From Caulobacter sp. X (GTDB lineage: Bacteria; Pseudomonadota; Alphaproteobacteria; Caulobacterales; Caulobacteraceae), in NCBI RefSeq assembly GCF_002742635.1, contig NZ_PEGF01000001.1, positions 310,001 to 374,000 on the forward strand: a DNA stretch of 64,000 bases, written 5' to 3'. A program made the position numbers and the translations under genes. The first letter of the stretch is position 1. Each line of letters opens with the position of its first letter. Below the pieces are notes generated by a model. It was given only the letters and a program-made list of their open reading frames with translations, was not told where the DNA came from and searched no databases. Below are positions 9,408-18,745 of the stretch, piece by piece.

Positions 9408-12095
9408 CTACTTCGGCAGGGCCACGGCCTGCGCCACCGAGAAGTCGGCCGAGCGGCCGGGAACGCCACTGTCCGGCTGGCCCGAGCCGACGCTGACCTT
9501 ATAGGCGCCCACAGCGACCTGGCGCATCCCGTCGGCGTCGACCGAGCTCAAGTCGCGGGGCGAGAGCGAGAAGGTCACCGACTTGGCCTCGCCGGGCTTG
9601 AGGCTGACGCGCTGGAAGCCGCGCAGGGCCACGCGCGGCGCGCCCGGGGTGTCGGGGAAGTTCAGGTAGAGCTGAGCCACCTCGTCGCCGGCGCGCGCGC
9701 CGACGTTGCGGACCGTGGTGGTGACGCGCAGGCCCTGGCCGGCGTCGCCCTTGACCGGCTCGACCTTCAGCGGCGCGTAGTCGAACTTCGTGTAGCTGAG
9801 GCCGTAGCCGAACGGATAGACCGGCTGACCCGTAAAGTAGCGATAGGTCCGTCCGTCCATCCGGTAGTCGCCGAACGGCGGCAGGTCGTCGACCGACTTG
9901 TAGAAGGTCAGCGGCAGGCGGCCCGACGGATTGGTCTTGCCCGTCAGGACGTTGGCGATGGCCAGGCCCCCAGACTGGCCTGGGTACCAGGCCTCCAGGA
10001 TCGCCGAGGCGTTGTCCTTGGCCCAGGAGAGGTTCAGCGGGCTGCCATTCATGGCCACCACGATCAACGGCTTGCCCAGCGCCTTGGCCTGCTCCAGGAG
10101 GGCTTGTTGGTCGGCGGGGATATCGAGCGTGGTCTTGTCGCCGCCCTTGAAGCCGGGGATCTCGACCGGCGACTCCTCGGCCTCAAGATCCGAGGTCAGG
10201 CCGACCACGGCGACCAGCACGTCGGCCTGGGCCGCGGCGGCCTTCAGCTCGGCGGTCGGATCGGTCGAGATCCGCTTCCAGACGAGATCGACGCCGGAGA
10301 GCGCGTGCGCTTCCGACATCACCTCGATCGCGTAGCGGCGGCCCTTCTCCAGCTTGATGGTCTTCATCGTCGGCAGGCTGCCCCAGCCGGACTTTTTCAG
10401 GTCCGCGAACGGCTTGCCGTCCAGCTTCATCTCGCCGTTGAAGCCAGTCAGGCCCAGACGATAGGTCCCGGTCTCCGGCGGAACCAGGAAGCCGGTCCAG
10501 ACCACGCGATGGTGGTCGAGCACGGTGGGCAAATCGAGGCTTCGCGCGGCGACATTGGCCTCGACGCGGCTGACAACAGGCTGGTCGGCGAAGCGCATCT
10601 TGGAGACGATCTCGCCGAAGGTCCCCGGCTCGAAGCGTTTGGGCGGCGGCTCGGTCGGGTTGTAGTAGCGCGCCAGCAGGCCCGGCTTGCCGTCGGGCGA
10701 CCGCAGGGCCGAGGTCGGGACCTTATCGCCGTCGGTGTAGGATTGGCTGAACGGGGCGTAGGCGACCTTGGCGCCCGGCAGGGCGCGGCGCAGGCCGTCG
10801 ACCACAGAGATCGGCGGGGCCGACAGGGCCGAAGAGTAGTTGCCGCGCAGCACGCGGGTGGCGTCGCCCAGCGGGCCGATCACCGCCACGCGCAGGCCGG
10901 GCTTCAGCGGCAGCAGGCCGTCGTTCTTCAAAAGGACAAGACTCTTCTCGCTGGCGGCCAGGGCCAGGGCTTCGTGCTCGGGCGTGATGACGGCGGCCGG
11001 CGCCTTGGGCGCGGTCTCGACGGGGCGCACGCCCGGCAGGTCGCCGACGCGCAGGCGGGCCGAGTAGAGACGCACCAGCGCCTGGTCGACGTCGCCGATC
11101 GTGATCAGGCCTTGCCGCAGCGCGTCGCGATACCGGTTCGAGAGGCCCGCCGTATCGGTCAGGGTCGCGCCGTTGCACTCGTTGTCGACGCCGGCGCGCA
11201 CGGCGGCGGCCACGGCGGCCGCCGCGTCGGGCGCGTATTTGTGATTGTCGGCGATGTCCTTGACCGCGTCGCAGTCCGAAACGACGTAGCCGTTGAACTT
11301 CCAGGCCCCGCGCAGGTGGTCCTTCAGCAAGAGGTCGCTGGCGCAGGCTGGTTGGCCGTCGATGCGGTTATAGGCGCACATCACCGAGCCGGCCTTGGCC
11401 TCGACGATCGCCGCGCGGAAGGCGGGCAGGTAGGTGTCTTCCAGGTCGTGGCGCGAGACATAGACGTTGGCGTGATGGCGGGTGGACTCCGGGCCGCTGT
11501 GGACCGCGTAGTGCTTGGGCGTCGCGATCACCTGGGGCAGGTCGGGATCGGGACCCTGGACGCCCTCGACGAAGGCCACGCCCATGCGCGCGGTCAGGTG
11601 CGGATCCTCGCCATAGGTCTCCTGGCCGCGGCCCCAGCGCGGGTCGCGGAAGATGTTGATGTTGGGCGACCAGGTGTCGAGGCCCGTGCCGATGCGGCCC
11701 ATGCGGCCCGTGGCGCGCGCCAGGGTGTGCAGGCCGCGCACCTCCGCGCCGATCGCGCCGCCGACGTCCTTGACGAGATCGGTATCGAAGGTGGCCGCCA
11801 GGCCGATCGGTTCGGGGAAGTTGGTGGTCGGCAACGAGCCCAGCGCGCCATGCAGCGACTCCGTCCACCAGTTGTAGGCGGGCACGCCCAGGCGCGGGAT
11901 CGCCGGGGCGGTGTTGAGCAGCTGGTCCAGCTTCTCCTCGGTGGTCATCTTCGCCACGAGGTTGGCCGCCATCTGGTCGGCCTTCTGACGGGCCGGGGAG
12001 GCGGTCTGCGCCTGTGCGACGGGCGCGAGGCCCAGCGCCAGGCTAAGGCACAGCGCGGTGCTCGCGCCCAGACGGCGCCGTGAAGACCTGGACAT
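9408..12095 (-). CDS. Glycoside hydrolase family 3 beta-xylosidase/glucosidase with PA14 insert
   Basis: 895 aa exported protein (signal peptide to about PVAQAQ, residue 30). The N-terminal TIM barrel has the nucleophile in VVSDCDAV near residue 273; SDCD rather than SDW is common among beta-xylosidase/arabinofuranosidase GH3 members. A PA14-like insert spans about 470-600, and the C-terminus is an Fn3-like domain (RVALRGFQRVSLKPGE). It should remove terminal xylose or arabinose from oligosaccharides in the periplasm. A GGGGA ribosome site precedes the ATG. It sits 47 bp after the halogenase gene and 9 bp before the acetylesterase. Confidence 0.9.
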   Translation of the reverse strand: MSRSSRRRLGASTALCLSLALGLAPVAQAQTASPARQKADQMAANLVAKMTTEEKLDQLLNTAPAIPRLGVPAYNWWTESLHGALGSLPTTNFPEPIGLAATFDTDLVKDVGGAIGAEVRGLHTLARATGRMGRIGTGLDTWSPNINIFRDPRWGRGQETYGEDPHLTARMGVAFVEGVQGPDPDLPQVIATPKHYAVHSGPESTRHHANVYVSRHDLEDTYLPAFRAAIVEAKAGSVMCAYNRIDGQPACASDLLLKDHLRGAWKFNGYVVSDCDAVKDIADNHKYAPDAAAAVAAAVRAGVDNECNGATLTDTAGLSNRYRDALRQGLITIGDVDQALVRLYSARLRVGDLPGVRPVETAPKAPAAVITPEHEALALAASEKSLVLLKNDGLLPLKPGLRVAVIGPLGDATRVLRGNYSSALSAPPISVVDGLRRALPGAKVAYAPFSQSYTDGDKVPTSALRSPDGKPGLLARYYNPTEPPPKRFEPGTFGEIVSKMRFADQPVVSRVEANVAARSLDLPTVLDHHRVVWTGFLVPPETGTYRLGLTGFNGEMKLDGKPFADLKKSGWGSLPTMKTIKLEKGRRYAIEVMSEAHALSGVDLVWKRISTDPTAELKAAAAQADVLVAVVGLTSDLEAEESPVEIPGFKGGDKTTLDIPADQQALLEQAKALGKPLIVVAMNGSPLNLSWAKDNASAILEAWYPGQSGGLAIANVLTGKTNPSGRLPLTFYKSVDDLPPFGDYRMDGRTYRYFTGQPVYPFGYGLSYTKFDYAPLKVEPVKGDAGQGLRVTTTVRNVGARAGDEVAQLYLNFPDTPGAPRVALRGFQRVSLKPGEAKSVTFSLSPRDLSSVDADGMRQVAVGAYKVSVGSGQPDSGVPGRSADFSVAQAVALPK

Positions 12096-12142
12096 GGATT
12101 TCCCCTCGAACTGAAAACTTGAATGGGTGTCGCCAGAGGCGC

Positions 12143-13687
12143 TCAGACCGGCTGGAGCCCGTGCTCGACGATCTTGCGGATCAGGTCGCGATGCCGGGGC
12201 AGCGCAGCGCGCAGGCGCTCGGTCTGCAGGGCGTTCTCACGCAGGGCGCGCTGGGCCACCGCCGCCTCGTCGGCTAGGGCTTCGCGCTCGACCTCGGTCC
12301 GGAAGCCCATGCCATAGAGCACGTACTGATAGCTGGCGGCCGGGAAGACTTCCTCGACGCGATCGAACTCCTCGTGCAGCCACGGCGGCTGGTGCCGCCA
12401 CAGACGCAGCAGGTCGGACAAGCGCTCGGGGATCGTGTCGGGATCGTGGTTGTCCCGCCAAAAGGCGGAGTCGTTCCGCTGGCTCAGTACATAGTGCAGC
12501 TTCAGGAAGTCGATGATCCGGCCCCATCGGTACTGGGTGGCGGCGTTGAAGCGGCCGGCGATGACATCCATCACCTCGCGGCAGGCCGGCATCTGCTCGG
12601 CGATCAGCTTGGCCGACAGCTCGATCAACACGATGGCCGAGGCCTCCAGTGGCTCCAGGAAGCCGGCGGCCAAGCCTACCGCCACGCAGTTTCGCTTCCA
12701 GAAGATCTCGCGATGCCCCGAGCGGATGGCGATCTTGCGGACGGGGAGGTCGCGGCCGGCGGGGCCGACATAGGCGCGCAGCTCGCGCTCGGCGTCCTCG
12801 TCAGAGATGTGGCGGCTGGAGAAGACATGGCCGACACCCCGCCGGGTGGGCAGGCCGATGTCCCAAATCCAGCCCGCCGACTGGGCCGTCGAGATGGTGT
12901 GGGTGGAGATCGGGCTGCTCTCGCTCTCGTACGGAACTTGGATCGCGAGGGCGGTGTCGCAGAAAAGGACGTCGCCGCAGTCCTTGAACGGCACGCCCAA
13001 CGCCTCGCCCAGCAGCAGGGACCGGAAGCCGGTGCAGTCGACGAAGAGGTCGCCCTCGATCTCGCCGGCCTGCTCGGTGATGATGGCGCGGATATCGCCG
13101 TCTTCGGCGAGATCGACGCGTTGAACGTCGGCGAGCACATGGCGCACGCCCAGCTTCTCGCAGCAATGGCGCTGCAGGAACGGCGCGAACTTGCCGGCGT
13201 CCAGGTGGTAGGCGTAGTTGGCCGCGCCCTGGTACGGGGCGGCGGTGATGGTCTTGGGCGCCAGGCCCTCGTCGCAGAGCACGCCCTGCGGGCAGACCGC
13301 GTCGCAGAAGCTGACGTCTCCGCCATTGGCCAGCCAGTGCGGCGCGAGGTTCACCTGCGCGAAGGCCTGGGGCAGCACCAGCGGGTGGTAGTAGGCGTCG
13401 TCCTCGGCGCCCGTTGTCCAGCGGGCGAACTTGGCGCCCTGCTTGAAGGCGGCGTCGCACTCGCGGAAGAAATCGGTTTCGGAGACCCCGATCTTGGCCA
13501 GGGTCGTGCGCAGGGTCGGCCAGGTGCCTTCGCCGACGCCAATGATCGGCGTGTTGGGCGACTCCACCAGGGTGACCGTGAAACCCGAGACCCGCCGCGC
13601 CTTGTGCTTGGCGGCGATCACGCCCGCGGTGAGCCAACCGGCGGTGCCGCCGCCGACGATGACGATGTTCTTGACCGGACGGACCAT
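12143..13687 (-). CDS. Tryptophan halogenase-family FAD-dependent protein (first copy)
   Basis: 514 aa. The N-terminal FAD-binding motif is GGGTAGW at residues 12-18, followed by GVGEGTWP and a lysine in AFKQGAKF at the place of the catalytic lysine of flavin halogenases such as PrnA. The halogenase hallmark WxWxIP appears here as WIWDIG, with the final proline replaced. Whether it halogenates is unknown: this branch is repeatedly found beside TBDR genes in Caulobacter, Xanthomonas and sphingomonads, and free tryptophan is an unlikely substrate. It lies between a TBDR gene and GH3, separated from the receptor by a strong hairpin. Confidence 0.85.
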   Translation of the reverse strand: MVRPVKNIVIVGGGTAGWLTAGVIAAKHKARRVSGFTVTLVESPNTPIIGVGEGTWPTLRTTLAKIGVSETDFFRECDAAFKQGAKFARWTTGAEDDAYYHPLVLPQAFAQVNLAPHWLANGGDVSFCDAVCPQGVLCDEGLAPKTITAAPYQGAANYAYHLDAGKFAPFLQRHCCEKLGVRHVLADVQRVDLAEDGDIRAIITEQAGEIEGDLFVDCTGFRSLLLGEALGVPFKDCGDVLFCDTALAIQVPYESESSPISTHTISTAQSAGWIWDIGLPTRRGVGHVFSSRHISDEDAERELRAYVGPAGRDLPVRKIAIRSGHREIFWKRNCVAVGLAAGFLEPLEASAIVLIELSAKLIAEQMPACREVMDVIAGRFNAATQYRWGRIIDFLKLHYVLSQRNDSAFWRDNHDPDTIPERLSDLLRLWRHQPPWLHEEFDRVEEVFPAASYQYVLYGMGFRTEVEREALADEAAVAQRALRENALQTERLRAALPRHRDLIRKIVEHGLQPV

Positions 13688-13710
13688 GGAGATCGAACGC
13701 TGTAAAGAAC

Positions 13711-13739
13711 GGCTGGGAGCGCCATTGACGCTCCCAGCC
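13711..13739 (-). terminator. Intercistronic hairpin after the first TBDR gene
   Basis: Perfect 11-bp stem GGCTGGGAGCG / CGCTCCCAGCC with a 7-nt loop, starting 14 bp after the receptor stop. Read on the minus strand it is followed by GTTCTTT. It can act as a partial terminator or RNA-stabilising hairpin, giving more receptor than halogenase and hydrolase message. Confidence 0.65.
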
Positions 13740-13752
13740 AGGGGGAGTGCAA

Positions 13753-16707
13753 CTAGAAGCGGAAGCGCGCGCCCGCCGTGTACCGACGGCCGTACGCGAA
13801 GACGTCCAGCAGTTGGTTGTCGAACCGTCCGTGAGTGCTCTGGGTCTCGTTGGTGAGATTCAGAGCCTCGAAGAACAGGTTGATCTGCTTGGTCAGGGCG
13901 TAGCTGGTCGAGAAGTCGATCTGCAGGTTCGGGTTCTCGAACGTTGGCTCCGACCCAAAGGCGCCGGTGTTCTGGTTCTGACCAAAGCCGCGCAGGTACT
14001 CCTTGCGGTAGTTGACCGCCACCCGCGCCTCGAGGCCGTTCTTGTCATAGAAGGCCACCAGGTTGGCGGAGTTGGCCAAGCCGGTGATCGCGAAGCCGCT
14101 CTGCGAGATGTCCTTCGGATCGTAGGGCTTGTTGGTGTCGACGAAGGTGGCGTTGGCGTTGAAGCCGAAGCCACTGTCGCCGAACACGTGCTGCCAGGCC
14201 AATTCCACACCACGCACGGTGGCTTCGGGCCCGTTCACCTGCTGGGTCACGGCGAAGATCGCCGGCTGGCCGGTGCTCGGGTCGATGACCCCGTTGATGT
14301 TCTGGCGCGTGGTGCCGCCGACGATGAAGTTGCTGACATCCTTGATGAAGAAGTTCACCGCCGCGTACGAGTTCGGCTTGTAGTACCACTCCACGGCCGC
14401 GTCGAAGTTGTCGGCGAGGTAGGGTTTCAGCGTGGGGCTGCCGCCGCTGGCCGTCAGGGCGCCGACCCGCTGGCCCGTGCCCACGCTGGCGACGGGCGTC
14501 AGCAGGTTCAGGCTGGGACGGGTCAGGGTGCGCGAGGCGTCGAGCCGCAGGTGGATCGCCTCGGTCAGCTCCAGCTTCATGTCGACACTGGGGAGCAGAT
14601 ACGAATAGTTGCTCTTGGTCGACACGCTCTGAGGCGGGCTGAGGGCGACGGTCAGCAGCGTCGGGTCGCCTGGATTGCGAGTGATCCCCGTCGGCACCTG
14701 GCCAAAGCCCTTGGACGTGACGTGGGTGTTCTCCTCGCGCACGCCGGCGTTGAAGTGGAACGGCATGCCGGCCACGTCGACGTCGAAATTGGCCTTCACG
14801 AACAGCGACCAGGTCTTTTCGGTGATGTCCCGGATGCTGCCGTTGTCGCGGGCCAGATCGATCGTGCCCGTGTAGCCGTTGACGCCGCCGTAGTTGAAGC
14901 CTGGGATGTTCTTGGCCTGCGGGTTGCCCAGGCCTTCCAGGAACTTCTGGTACTCGCGGGCGTCGAACTTCAGCAGGTAGGGCGGCAGGGCGCCGTCGAA
15001 GCCTGGGATGAAGTTGTTGGTGCTGACGCGATCGGTGAACAGGCTGGCCGGAACCAGCACGCCGCCGTTGTTGCCCGAGGGCGGGCCGTAGCCTGAGTAG
15101 ACCTGCCAGAAGTTGTTGACGAAGGTGTTGGCCTGTTCGAACTGGTAGTGATCCTCCAGGTAGGTTCCGCCCGCCTTGATGCGGAACCCTTCCTGCTCCC
15201 AGCTGCCCGAGAAGCGCACCTGCTTGACCACGTCGGTGTTCTGCTGGGCCGAGCGGACCGTGACGTGCGAGCCGAGCACCGAGGTGTCCGCCCAGCGCGC
15301 GGCGTCGGCGTTCGGGCCGTAGTTGTGCAGCACGGGGATCGTGTTCTTGCTGCCGCCGCCGATGCTGATTCCCAGGGACGGACCGATGCCGAAGCCGTAG
15401 CCGACGTCGGCGTTCTCGCTGGTGACCTTGCCGTCCGGGTTCTGCCAACTCTTGGCGTAGCTGCCGTCAGCCTCGAACTTCAGATTTTCGGAGACCTCCC
15501 ACTGGACGTTCAGACCGGTCTGGTTGGTCTGCAGGATCGAGCGGTCGGTGCCGGCCACGAAATCGGTCTGCGAGCCCGACTGGGTGAAGTCGACCGTCGT
15601 GCCGTTCGGGTCCAGTTTGACGTTCCGCAGGCCTTCCTGGTTGAACCAGATGCCGAAGCCGAAGTTGTCGGCGCGGATGTTCTGGCGCGAATAGTTGTCG
15701 TCCAGGGTGACCGTGACGCCTTCGGCCGGGTTCCATTGCAGGGCGATGCGGCCGTCGATCCGCTCGTCCTTCGTATAGATCTGGCTGGCGCCGTACTGCT
15801 GCTCGAACCAGCCGAGAACACTCTTGTTAGCCGCGGTCAGCTGGCCCGGCGCGCAGGTCGGGGTCAGCTGGCACGGCGCATAATAGCCGCCCGGCCAGCC
15901 GCTGACATAGACGCGGTTGGTCTGGGTGTCGTGGCGCGTGTACATGCCATCGACCAGGACGCCGAACTTGTTGTCGGCGAAGGTGTCGCTGAACAGAGCG
16001 CCGATGGTCGGCACGATCTTGCCGGCGTCGTCCTGCAGCGAGCCGGACGCGGTGACCGCCATGCGGCGGCCCGGCTTGTCGAAGGGCTTGGGGAAGGCGA
16101 CGTTGACGGTGGCGCCGATCGAGCTGCTCGACAGCGACACGTCCGGCGTCTTGTAGACGCTGAGGCCGCCCACGAAGTCCGCGCCGACGGTGCTGAAGTC
16201 CACCGAGCGGCCGCCGGTGGCCGTCGAGATCCGGCGCCCGTCATAGAGGGTTTCGTTGAAGTCGCCGCCGAAGCCCCGGACGGTGATGCCTTGCGGTTCG
16301 CCGCGCGAGCCGGACCGCTGGATCGACACGCCCGGAAGACGCTGCAGCGAGGCGGCGACATTGGCGTCCGGGAACTTGCCGATGTCCTCGGCCGAGATCG
16401 CGTCGACGACGCCGGGCGAGGATCGCTTGATGTCGAGGTTGCGCTGCAGGGAGCCGCGCAGGCCGGTGATGACCACCTGTTCGACAACGCTGGAGTCGGA
16501 GGCCTTCTGGCCGCCCGCCTGGGGCTCCGCCTCGGCCGGGGCGTTGAGCGCCGAAGCCGTGGCGATCGCTTCGTCCGACGGACGCTCGGCCGCTTGCGCG
16601 ACGCCGAACACCGTCAGGGCCAGCAGGCTCGAAGCGCCCGCAAGCGCAACCTTGGATGCGCCTGATCGCCTGATTTTACTCAGGTTACTAGGATTAGTCC
16701 CTCTCAT
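13753..16707 (-). CDS. TonB-dependent receptor, probably for xylan/arabinan oligosaccharides
   Basis: 984 aa outer-membrane receptor. A signal region (VALAGASSLLALTVFG) is followed by a spacer, a TonB-box-like VEQVVITG, a plug domain (ISAEDIGKFPDANVAASLQRLPGV, ITVRGFG) and a beta-barrel ending in ARFRF with a C-terminal aromatic residue. The sequence style, with GKFPDANVAE-type plug motif, belongs to the carbohydrate-type TBDRs abundant in Caulobacter. ATG at 16707 is preferred to an upstream frame extension to 17142 because AGGAGGGG lies just before it. First gene of an operon with halogenase, GH3 and acetylesterase, which suggests import of hemicellulose fragments. A LacI-type operator lies upstream. 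Confidence 0.9.
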   Translation of the reverse strand: MRGTNPSNLSKIRRSGASKVALAGASSLLALTVFGVAQAAERPSDEAIATASALNAPAEAEPQAGGQKASDSSVVEQVVITGLRGSLQRNLDIKRSSPGVVDAISAEDIGKFPDANVAASLQRLPGVSIQRSGSRGEPQGITVRGFGGDFNETLYDGRRISTATGGRSVDFSTVGADFVGGLSVYKTPDVSLSSSSIGATVNVAFPKPFDKPGRRMAVTASGSLQDDAGKIVPTIGALFSDTFADNKFGVLVDGMYTRHDTQTNRVYVSGWPGGYYAPCQLTPTCAPGQLTAANKSVLGWFEQQYGASQIYTKDERIDGRIALQWNPAEGVTVTLDDNYSRQNIRADNFGFGIWFNQEGLRNVKLDPNGTTVDFTQSGSQTDFVAGTDRSILQTNQTGLNVQWEVSENLKFEADGSYAKSWQNPDGKVTSENADVGYGFGIGPSLGISIGGGSKNTIPVLHNYGPNADAARWADTSVLGSHVTVRSAQQNTDVVKQVRFSGSWEQEGFRIKAGGTYLEDHYQFEQANTFVNNFWQVYSGYGPPSGNNGGVLVPASLFTDRVSTNNFIPGFDGALPPYLLKFDAREYQKFLEGLGNPQAKNIPGFNYGGVNGYTGTIDLARDNGSIRDITEKTWSLFVKANFDVDVAGMPFHFNAGVREENTHVTSKGFGQVPTGITRNPGDPTLLTVALSPPQSVSTKSNYSYLLPSVDMKLELTEAIHLRLDASRTLTRPSLNLLTPVASVGTGQRVGALTASGGSPTLKPYLADNFDAAVEWYYKPNSYAAVNFFIKDVSNFIVGGTTRQNINGVIDPSTGQPAIFAVTQQVNGPEATVRGVELAWQHVFGDSGFGFNANATFVDTNKPYDPKDISQSGFAITGLANSANLVAFYDKNGLEARVAVNYRKEYLRGFGQNQNTGAFGSEPTFENPNLQIDFSTSYALTKQINLFFEALNLTNETQSTHGRFDNQLLDVFAYGRRYTAGARFRF

Positions 16708-16999
16708 CGTTTCCCCTCCTGAGGTTATGGATGACTCTTTGCCGGCGATGCAGCGCCGGGTGATCCGAGATCGCGATGCGTCTCGAATTTCCTTGTCAGA
16801 GAGGGTGTTTAGGCGGTCCTGTGATATCCTGGCGCATATAACTCCTCCCTGCATATTGTTGTTATGTGAGGGACGGTAACGCGCAAAGGTAGCGGTATCA
16901 ATGTATATTTTGTCGGTGTTATTATTGCGGCCAAATCCTGGGCGTGTGATCGTGGGTTGAGGTATCGTCCTGGAAACAAGGGGCGAGGGGAGGAAGCCT
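16708..16999. promoter_or_regulatory. Divergent promoter region between TBDR operon and SapC-cupin operon
   Basis: 292 bp, visibly more AT-rich than its surroundings around 16840-16930 (for example TTGTTGTTATG and TATATTTTGTC), as expected for two back-to-back promoters. It contains the LacI-type operator candidate at 16887. No coding sequence of its own was recognised; the receptor frame stays open across it but lacks receptor-like sequence. Confidence 0.7.
16887..16900. promoter_or_regulatory. LacI-type operator candidate in the divergent TBDR/SapC promoter
   Basis: AGGTAGCGGTATCA; reverse complement TGATACCGCTACCT agrees with TGGTAGCGCTACCA at 11 of 14 positions. It is 180 bp from the receptor start and 100 bp from the SapC start, so it could serve either promoter. 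Confidence 0.5.
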
Positions 17000-17683
17000 T
17001 TGGCCGACCTGGAACAGCTGAACGCCAACGACCACGCGGGCCTACGTCTGGGCGATCCGCCGGGGCGGCGACCGCACTTCGTGCAGATCGTGGCGGCCGA
17101 ATTCGCGACGGCCGCGGCGGCCTGTCCGATCTTCCTGACCAAGAACGCCGAGACCGGCCAGTTCTACGCCGGGGCCATGTTCGGCTTCGAGCCCGGCGAG
17201 AACCTGCTGGACGCCACCGAGGGCGGCGCGCGCCTGTTCCAGCCCTTGGATCTGGAGCGCCAGGGCTTCTTCATCGGGCCCGAGGGCGAGGTGCTGGTCG
17301 ATCCCGGCCATCCGCGATTCTCCACAGGACGTGGAGCGGCGCTGTTCGAAAGCGACGGTCAGCCCAGCCAGTCCGCTAGGCGCATCCAGCAGGCCCTGGG
17401 TCGCCTGCAGGCCGGCGTGCGCGATACCGACGCCTTCATCCAGGCGCTGTTGGCTCACAAGCTGGTCGAGCCGATCGACATCGACCTGTCGTTCGACGAC
17501 GGCCGCAGTCTCAGTCTCGGCGGTCTCTACACCGTCAGCCTGGACAGTCTGGGGGAGCTCGATGACGCCGCCGTCTTGGAGTTCTTTCGCAGCGGACGAC
17601 TGCAACTGGCCTACGCCATGGCCGGCTCGCTGAAGCAGCTCTCGCGCCTGGCGGCGCTGCGCAACGACAGGCTGGCCGCGTGA
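17000..17683 (+). CDS. SapC family protein
   Basis: 227 aa with family-typical segments: an N-terminal HFVQIVAAEFATAAAACPIFLTK, then FYAGAMFGFEPGENLL, and ALFESDGQPS near residue 115. SapC was first named from a Campylobacter S-layer-associated locus, but its molecular role is not known. In Caulobacter-type genomes it recurs beside TBDR, halogenase and cupin-like genes. No signal peptide is visible. The start is TTG at 17000, supported by GGGGAGGA seven bases upstream. It overlaps the next gene by 4 bp and is divergent from the TBDR operon, sharing its promoter region. Confidence 0.85.
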   Translation: MADLEQLNANDHAGLRLGDPPGRRPHFVQIVAAEFATAAAACPIFLTKNAETGQFYAGAMFGFEPGENLLDATEGGARLFQPLDLERQGFFIGPEGEVLVDPGHPRFSTGRGAALFESDGQPSQSARRIQQALGRLQAGVRDTDAFIQALLAHKLVEPIDIDLSFDDGRSLSLGGLYTVSLDSLGELDDAAVLEFFRSGRLQLAYAMAGSLKQLSRLAALRNDRLAA

Positions 17684-18714
17684 CGGGGAGCGAGACGGCG
17701 CCCATGCGCGTCGTCGAGGTCGAGGCGCTGGCCGGCCTGGATCCGGCGACGTTCAATCGCGAGATCATGGTCGCCTGTCAGCCCGTTGTGCTGCGCGGCG
17801 TCTGCCGCCCTTGGCCGGTCAGCCGGGAGGCGGCGCAGGGCTGGGATCGCCTGGCCGCCTACTTGTCGCGCCTGGACGCTGGTCGCTCTGGCGAGGCCTT
17901 CATCGGCGCGCCGGCGATCGCGGGCCGCTACGACTACGGCCAGGACCTCGAAGGCTTCAATTTCAAGCGCGAGTCCCTGTCCGTCGGGCGGGCGCTGCAG
18001 CGCATCGACGCGGCCGCCGCCGATCCGTCGCTGGAGAGCGTCTATCTGGGCTCTCTGCCGGCCGACGACTACTTCCCCGCCTTCGCGACCGAGAACCCGG
18101 TCGGCTTCCTGCCACCGACCGCGCGACCGAGGCTGTGGTTGGGCAACGCCAGCCATGTCGCCTGCCATTACGACGCTTTCGACAACCTGGCCTGCGTCGT
18201 CGCGGGCCGCCGCCGCTTCACGCTCTATCCGCCGGACGCGATTGGCGACCTCTATGTCGGTCCGATCGACCACACCATGGCTGGGCAGCCCGTCGCCCTA
18301 GCGGCCGGCGCCGCGCCGGACGATCCGCGCTATCCCCGTTTCGCCGCCGCCCAGGCGCGCGCCCTGGTCGTCGAGCTCGAGCCTGGCGATGGCCTCTATT
18401 TGCCCAAGCTATGGTGGCATCAGGTCGAGGCGCTGGAGCCGCGCAACTTGCTGGTCAACTACTGGTGGGACGGTTTCGCGGCGGGGCCTGACGCGCCCTA
18501 TGCGGCGATGATGCTGTCGATGATCACCCTGGCCGAGCGCCCCGAGGCGGAGCGCCTCGCTTGGCGCGCCTTCTACGACCACTACGTCTTCCGCCCGCAC
18601 GGCCATCCGCTGGCCCACCTGCCGGAAGAAAAGCGCGGCGCCCTGGGCTCGCTGGCGGGCGACGCCTATGGCCGGATCCGCGCCTTCGTCATGCGGACAT
18701 TAAGGGGCGGGTAG
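17680..18714 (+). CDS. Cupin-like (JmjC/FIH-type) Fe(II)/2-oxoglutarate dioxygenase
   Basis: 344 aa. An iron-binding HxD is seen in ACHYDAFDN near residue 164, followed by the strand VVAGRRRFTLYPP, and a distal histidine in LPKLWWHQVEAL near residue 246, matching the cupin_8/FIH arrangement. Members hydroxylate proteins or small molecules; for this bacterial branch the substrate is unknown. GTG start overlaps the SapC stop (GTGA), so the two are translationally coupled. Its occurrence with SapC, flavin halogenase and TBDR suggests a joint oxidative tailoring function, but nothing in the sequence identifies the target. A strong terminator follows. Confidence 0.8.
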   Translation: MTGSETAPMRVVEVEALAGLDPATFNREIMVACQPVVLRGVCRPWPVSREAAQGWDRLAAYLSRLDAGRSGEAFIGAPAIAGRYDYGQDLEGFNFKRESLSVGRALQRIDAAAADPSLESVYLGSLPADDYFPAFATENPVGFLPPTARPRLWLGNASHVACHYDAFDNLACVVAGRRRFTLYPPDAIGDLYVGPIDHTMAGQPVALAAGAAPDDPRYPRFAAAQARALVVELEPGDGLYLPKLWWHQVEALEPRNLLVNYWWDGFAAGPDAPYAAMMLSMITLAERPEAERLAWRAFYDHYVFRPHGHPLAHLPEEKRGALGSLAGDAYGRIRAFVMRTLRGG

Positions 18715-18736
18715 GGCGCCGGGCGAACCGGCGCCC
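18714..18736. terminator. Bidirectional terminator hairpin
   Basis: Perfect 9-bp stem GGGCGCCGG / CCGGCGCCC with loop GCGAA, between the convergent cupin-like gene and the GH51 gene; the left arm begins at the last base of the cupin stop codon. Confidence 0.75.
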
Positions 18737-18745
18737 CCTCCTGGA

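Noticed and set aside
9111..12083. 990-codon frame on the + strand opposite GH3
   Set aside because: Arginine/glycine/alanine-rich antisense shadow caused by high third-position GC; the minus-strand frame has GH3 motifs, a signal peptide and a ribosome site.
16708..17142. N-terminal extension of the first TBDR by about 145 codons
   Set aside because: The extension overlaps the divergent SapC gene, lacks receptor-like sequence and ignores the AGGAGGGG site before 16707.
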